Origin: Sulfotelmatobacter sp049792875
GTDB taxonomy: Bacteria; Acidobacteriota; Terriglobia; Terriglobales; Acidobacteriaceae
Length of the DNA stretch: 64,000 nucleotides
Reading direction: 5' to 3'
NCBI GenBank assembly: GCA_049792875.1
Contig: JBARBI010000064.1
Coordinates: forward strand, 38,028 to 102,027
The translations under genes were made by a program, and so were the position numbers. The notes under the pieces were generated by a model. It was not told the DNA's origin, searched no databases, and worked only from the letters and a program-made list of their open reading frames with translations. Below, piece by piece: positions 60,473 through 64,000 of this stretch; position 1 is the stretch's first letter, and every line of letters begins with the position of its first letter.

Positions 60473-63400
60473 TCCGCTCGCTCATTGATTTTGCCCTGCG
60501 CAACCGCCTGATGATTCTCGGCGCCTCGCTGGTCCTGTTCGTCTGGGGAATTATTTCGTTCCATGCCTTGCCCATTGAGGCCTATCCCGACGTTGCCGAC
60601 ACCTATGCCCAAGTCATCACACAGTGGCCGGGTCATGCGGCTGAGGAAGTCGAGCAGCAGATCACCGTTCCGATGGAGGTGGAACTCAACGGCGTCGCAC
60701 ATGTGACGCATCTGCGCTCCATGTCCCTCATGGGTTTGTCGATCATCACCATCATTTACGACGACGACATCACCACCTTCACCGCACGCCAGGAAGTGCT
60801 TGATCGTGTGGAACTCGTGACTTTGCCTCCGGGCGTGAATCCCACCATCGGGCCCGACTACAGTCCGACTGGCCAGATCATGTTTTACACCCTGACCAGC
60901 ACGAATCCGAAGTATGACGTGATGGAGTTGAAGTCCCTGAATGACTGGTTCGTCGTGAACCAGTTGAAGTCCGTCGCGAATATCGTAGACGTGAATCCGT
61001 TCGGCGGCCCGACGCGCGAATACCAGGTACAGCTCGATCCCGGGAAGCTGGTGGCTTACGGGCTGTCTCTGGCTCAGGTCGAGACTGCATTGTTCGCGAA
61101 CAACATCAATGCCGGCGGAGGATTCATCGAGCGTGGCGGGCAAGCTCTAAACGTGCGCGTCGTCGGTCTCATGCTGACTACCGACGACATCGCCGCCACG
61201 GTCGTGAAGGTGCAAGGCGGGACCCCGGTGCGAGTCCGCGATCTGGGCAACGTGGTTCAAGCCCCGAAGGTCCGCCTGGGGCAACTGGGCAAGACCATTC
61301 ACCGGGAAGACGGCACAATCGTCAACAACGACGACGTGGTGGAGGGTATCGTCCTGCTCCGCAAGGGCGCGGTCGCCGAAACCACCCTCGATGCGCTGCA
61401 CCGCAAAATCGACGAGTTGAACGGCAAGAACGGCAAGGCTGGACTGCTGCCGCAAGGCGTGAAGCTCGTTCCCCATCTCGACCGCAGCGAACTAATGCAT
61501 CTCACCACCCATACGGTCCTGCGGAATCTGACCGACGGCGTCCTGCTAGTCACGCTGATTCTGTTCCTGTTTCTCGGAAACGTACGCAGCGCGCTCATTG
61601 TCGCCTTCACCATTCCCTTCTCTCTGCTCTTTGCCGCAATTCTGCTCGACCTGCGTCACATCCCCGCCAACCTGCTGTCCCTGGGGGCGCTCGACTTCGG
61701 CATGGTCGTCGACGGATCGGTGGTCATGGTCGAAAACATCCTTCGCCACACTTCTTTCGGCAATACCAAAAAGTCGTTCATGGAAACGATTGCGATCGCC
61801 GCCCACGAGGTACAGAGGCCAGTCTTCTTCGCGCGCGTCATCATTATTGTTTCCTACTTGCCGATTTTCACTCTGCAGCGCGTTGAAGGCCGCCTGTTCA
61901 GCCCTATGGCGTGGACGGTCGCCTTCGCCCTGCTGGGCGCGTTGGTTTTTGCCCTGCTTATCGCCCCTGTGCTCTGCAGCATTCTGTTCAGTTCGGGAAT
62001 CAAGGAATGGCGGAACCCGGTCCTGGAGTGGCTCAACCGCAGCTATGCCCGCTCCCTTGACTGGTGCTTCGACCACATGAAGCTGACGCTGGGTATGGGA
62101 GTACTCGGCTTGGCGGTAACGCTGTTCCTGGCTCTGAGCGGAATTATCGGGTCAGAGTTTCTTCCCCATCTCGATGAAGGCGCGATCTGGGTGCGAGGAA
62201 CCCTGGCTCCCAGCACCGGGCCTTCCGCCAGTATCGATATGGCGAAGAAGGCGCGTTTGGTGTTGGCCCGCTTTCCTGAAGTCAAACAAGTAATCAGCCA
62301 GGTCGGGCGCCCCGATGACGGCAGCGATGCCAGCGGTTTCTATAACACCGAATTTTTTGTCGATCTCCGCCCTCGCGACCAGTGGCGGAGCGACTTCCAC
62401 CGCAAGAAAGATGAACTGATCACGGTCATGGACAAGGACCTCCAGCAGTTTCCGGGAGTTGACTGGAACTTCTCGCAGCCGATTTCCGACAACGTGGAAG
62501 AGGCCGTCAGCGGTGTGAAAGGGGAACTGGCTGTGAAGTTGTTCGGCCGCGATCTTAAGACGCTCGAGGCAAAGGCGGACGAGATGCAGCGCGTGATGAG
62601 CCAGATTCCCGGTGTAGCCGACCTGGGCACCTTCCAAGTCCGAGGCCAGCCCAACGTGAACCTCAACGTAGACCGCGCCGCCGCCGACCGCTTTGGCATC
62701 AACGTCAGCGAGATCCAGGACGCCGTGGAAACCGCTGTCGGCGGGAAAGCGCTGACACAAATCTTGATCGGCGAGCAGCGCTACGACATGACCGTGCGTT
62801 ACCAGCCCCAGTTCCGCCGCACGGTCGAGGACATCAGCAACATCCGCATCCTCGCGCCCACCGGAGAGCGCGTCTCCCTCGCGCAAGTTTGCAACATCGC
62901 ACTCGACGATGGCGCGTCCACCATTTATCGCGAAGGTAACTCCCGCTACATCGCCATCAAATACAGCGTGCGCGGCCGCGACCTCGGCAGCACCGTCCGC
63001 CAGGCCATCGAGGAAGTTGGACGCCAGGTCAAACTACCGGAAGGCTATCACCTCGATTGGACCGGCGAATACGAGAGCCAGCAGCGTGCCAACCGGCGCC
63101 TCGCGATTATCGTGCCTGTAACCCTGCTCCTGATGTCGTTCATCTTGTATTCCGCCTTCGGCTCCTGGAAGTGGGTTAGCCTGATTCTGGCCGTGGTCGC
63201 GCTTTCTCCGCTCGGTGGCTTTCTCAGTCTGCTCATCACCGGAACCCATTTCAGCGTCTCTTCGGGCCTCGGCTTCCTTGCCCTGATCGGCGTCTCCGTC
63301 GAGATCGGCGTAATCATGATCGAATACATCAATCAGTTGCGCACTCGCGGCATGCCGGTTCGCGAAGCGGCCAAAGAAGGCGCCGCGCTTCGCCTCCGCC

Positions 63401-63636
63401 CCATCATGATGACGATGCTGGTGGCCACCCTTGGCCTGCTCCCCGCCGCCCTCTCGCACGACATCGGATCTGATTCACAGCGTCCGTTCGCCATCGTAAT
63501 CGTAGGTGGACTGATGGTAGAGCTTCTGGTCAGCGTGATTCTCTGGCCGACGCTCTACGTATTTTCGGCGCGGCCCGGCGACCGCCTGCCCCCGTCCGAG
63601 CAAAGCTTCATGGCCGAAGGCGAGCACGTCGACTGA
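60469..63636 (+). CDS. heavy-metal-type RND efflux pump (CzcA/CusA)
   Basis: A 1055-residue, twelve-helix RND transporter. The heavy-metal (HME) signature is in helix 4, ALDFGMVVDGSVVMVEN, with the two Asp and one Glu used for proton relay in CzcA/CusA. It also shows AYPDVADTYAQV and the pore-domain start WPGHAAEEVEQQITVPME, and LDEGAIWVRG in the second half. With its adaptor and TolC partner it should export divalent or monovalent metal ions from periplasm or cytoplasm. The three genes overlap by four bases each, giving coupled translation. No metal regulator gene is present in the window. Confidence 0.95.
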   Translation: MIRSLIDFALRNRLMILGASLVLFVWGIISFHALPIEAYPDVADTYAQVITQWPGHAAEEVEQQITVPMEVELNGVAHVTHLRSMSLMGLSIITIIYDDDITTFTARQEVLDRVELVTLPPGVNPTIGPDYSPTGQIMFYTLTSTNPKYDVMELKSLNDWFVVNQLKSVANIVDVNPFGGPTREYQVQLDPGKLVAYGLSLAQVETALFANNINAGGGFIERGGQALNVRVVGLMLTTDDIAATVVKVQGGTPVRVRDLGNVVQAPKVRLGQLGKTIHREDGTIVNNDDVVEGIVLLRKGAVAETTLDALHRKIDELNGKNGKAGLLPQGVKLVPHLDRSELMHLTTHTVLRNLTDGVLLVTLILFLFLGNVRSALIVAFTIPFSLLFAAILLDLRHIPANLLSLGALDFGMVVDGSVVMVENILRHTSFGNTKKSFMETIAIAAHEVQRPVFFARVIIIVSYLPIFTLQRVEGRLFSPMAWTVAFALLGALVFALLIAPVLCSILFSSGIKEWRNPVLEWLNRSYARSLDWCFDHMKLTLGMGVLGLAVTLFLALSGIIGSEFLPHLDEGAIWVRGTLAPSTGPSASIDMAKKARLVLARFPEVKQVISQVGRPDDGSDASGFYNTEFFVDLRPRDQWRSDFHRKKDELITVMDKDLQQFPGVDWNFSQPISDNVEEAVSGVKGELAVKLFGRDLKTLEAKADEMQRVMSQIPGVADLGTFQVRGQPNVNLNVDRAAADRFGINVSEIQDAVETAVGGKALTQILIGEQRYDMTVRYQPQFRRTVEDISNIRILAPTGERVSLAQVCNIALDDGASTIYREGNSRYIAIKYSVRGRDLGSTVRQAIEEVGRQVKLPEGYHLDWTGEYESQQRANRRLAIIVPVTLLLMSFILYSAFGSWKWVSLILAVVALSPLGGFLSLLITGTHFSVSSGLGFLALIGVSVEIGVIMIEYINQLRTRGMPVREAAKEGAALRLRPIMMTMLVATLGLLPAALSHDIGSDSQRPFAIVIVGGLMVELLVSVILWPTLYVFSARPGDRLPPSEQSFMAEGEHVD

Positions 63637-63655
63637 GGAAACATGAGAAACACGT

Positions 63656-63736
63656 GGGCCGGTGGTGTAAGGAACACGGCGGGACTCGTCCGTCGACGCT
63701 CGCAGATGCAAAGTTCAAATCTTGCCTGGTCCACCA
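63656..63736 (+). tRNA. tRNA-like sequence, possibly degenerate
   Basis: The 81-base segment folds as a cloverleaf: acceptor GGGCCGG pairs with CTGGTCC (two G-T pairs), then A73 and an encoded CCA; D arm GTGT-AAGGA-ACAC; anticodon stem GGCGG/CCGTC with seven-base loop GACTCGT; a 13-base variable region; T arm GCAA(A)G-TTCAAAT-CTTGC, perfect if one A is bulged. The anticodon position reads CTC (Glu), but the invariant U33 is A. It lies 20 bases after the pump gene. Either a decayed tRNA, a sequencing slip, or an unusual tRNA-like RNA. Confidence 0.45.
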
Positions 63737-64000
63737 GCTTCAATTCGCAGGTCGAAGGCTTAAGGTCGTTGGGATGCATCGACCGCCGAAAATTCAAGGG
63801 GAGCGGTCAGCGGCCCTGATTGATCTTGGAAGCGCCGAGTAAGGCGAAAGCCGCTGGAAGATGGCTGGCTGCCAAAAATTAAGAGTTCCGAGGTGGTGTG
63901 GGGTCCATTCGTCTCGGCCAGTAGCTCGCGTTTGACCCTTGCTCGACCTGCTTTCGCTGCTTCCCTTGCGGGCCGCTGCGCGCGATCTTCGCTTGGGCTC
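63737..64000. other. right end without recognisable gene
   Basis: No reading frame here has recognisable coding character, and no further RNA gene or repeat was identified. A gene entering from the right edge cannot be excluded. Confidence 0.4.

Noticed and set aside
60055..61143. 362-residue minus-strand frame
   Set aside because: Antisense to the RND adaptor and pump genes, whose motifs are unambiguous.
63654..63842. 62-residue plus-strand frame after the RND pump
   Set aside because: It reads through the tRNA-like structure and shows no coding character.
1..64000. CRISPR arrays, insertion sequences or prophage genes
   Set aside because: No regularly spaced repeats, transposase, integrase or phage structural motifs were seen on either strand.

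Overview
The window looks like a chromosomal segment of an Acidobacteriota bacterium (Terriglobia/Koribacter-like). This is inferred from gene content: a 1.2 kb-residue TonB-dependent receptor with an N-terminal carboxypeptidase-regulatory-like domain, a Ser/Thr kinase fused to PD40 propeller repeats, an rpoN-lptB-lptC/A block, many Gfo/Idh/MocA and nucleoside-handling genes, high G+C, and several families of short palindromic intergenic repeats. No prophage, insertion sequence or CRISPR array is visible.

Layout. 1-4.7 kb (minus strand): 5' part of rpoN (runs off the left edge), lptB and a very long LptC/LptA fusion. 4.9-9.5 kb: an ABC ATPase behind a BlaI/CopY-type palindrome, recJ (with a palindromic repeat read in frame near its C terminus), a small hypothetical gene and a secreted nucleoside hydrolase with an altered N-terminal Asp cluster. 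9.6-13.3 kb: the TonB-dependent receptor with a good sigma70-type promoter. 13.6-31.4 kb: a nucleoside and pyrimidine salvage/catabolism district in mixed orientations: ribokinase, beta-ureidopropionase, NCS1 permease, LLM oxidoreductase, dihydropyrimidinase, nucleoside hydrolase, sugar/nucleoside-type permease, NupC, thymidine phosphorylase, cytidine deaminase, deoxyribose-phosphate aldolase, a two-domain ALDH16-type aldehyde dehydrogenase, a TrpF homologue, a second aldehyde dehydrogenase and PyrR. 31.5-33.4 kb: a membrane diguanylate cyclase.

33.5-40.5 kb (minus strand) is the most striking part: a compact tryptophan/kynurenine catabolic operon encoding 2-aminomuconate semialdehyde dehydrogenase, a RidA-type aminomuconate deaminase, 3-hydroxyanthranilate dioxygenase, a single polypeptide that joins ACMS decarboxylase to tryptophan 2,3-dioxygenase, kynurenine 3-monooxygenase and kynureninase. 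Kynurenine formamidase is not seen. It lies directly downstream of the dTDP-rhamnose genes rfbBACD (40.5-43.9 kb).

44-57 kb: a decayed glycosyltransferase, a PilZ-TonB fusion, rpiA, DUF202 and DUF302 genes, an alpha-L-fucosidase, two Gfo/Idh/MocA oxidoreductases, the Ser/Thr kinase, a Crp/Fnr regulator with clustered N-terminal cysteines and a CRP-like palindrome upstream, and a putative lipoprotein. 57.4-63.6 kb (plus strand): a small membrane protein followed by a translationally coupled heavy-metal-type RND efflux operon (TolC, adaptor, CzcA/CusA pump). About 20 bases after the pump is a tRNA-like cloverleaf with an encoded CCA end but irregular T and anticodon arms; the last 260 bases hold no convincing gene.

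All gene functions are assigned from recognisable motifs in the translated sequence; no database search was possible.
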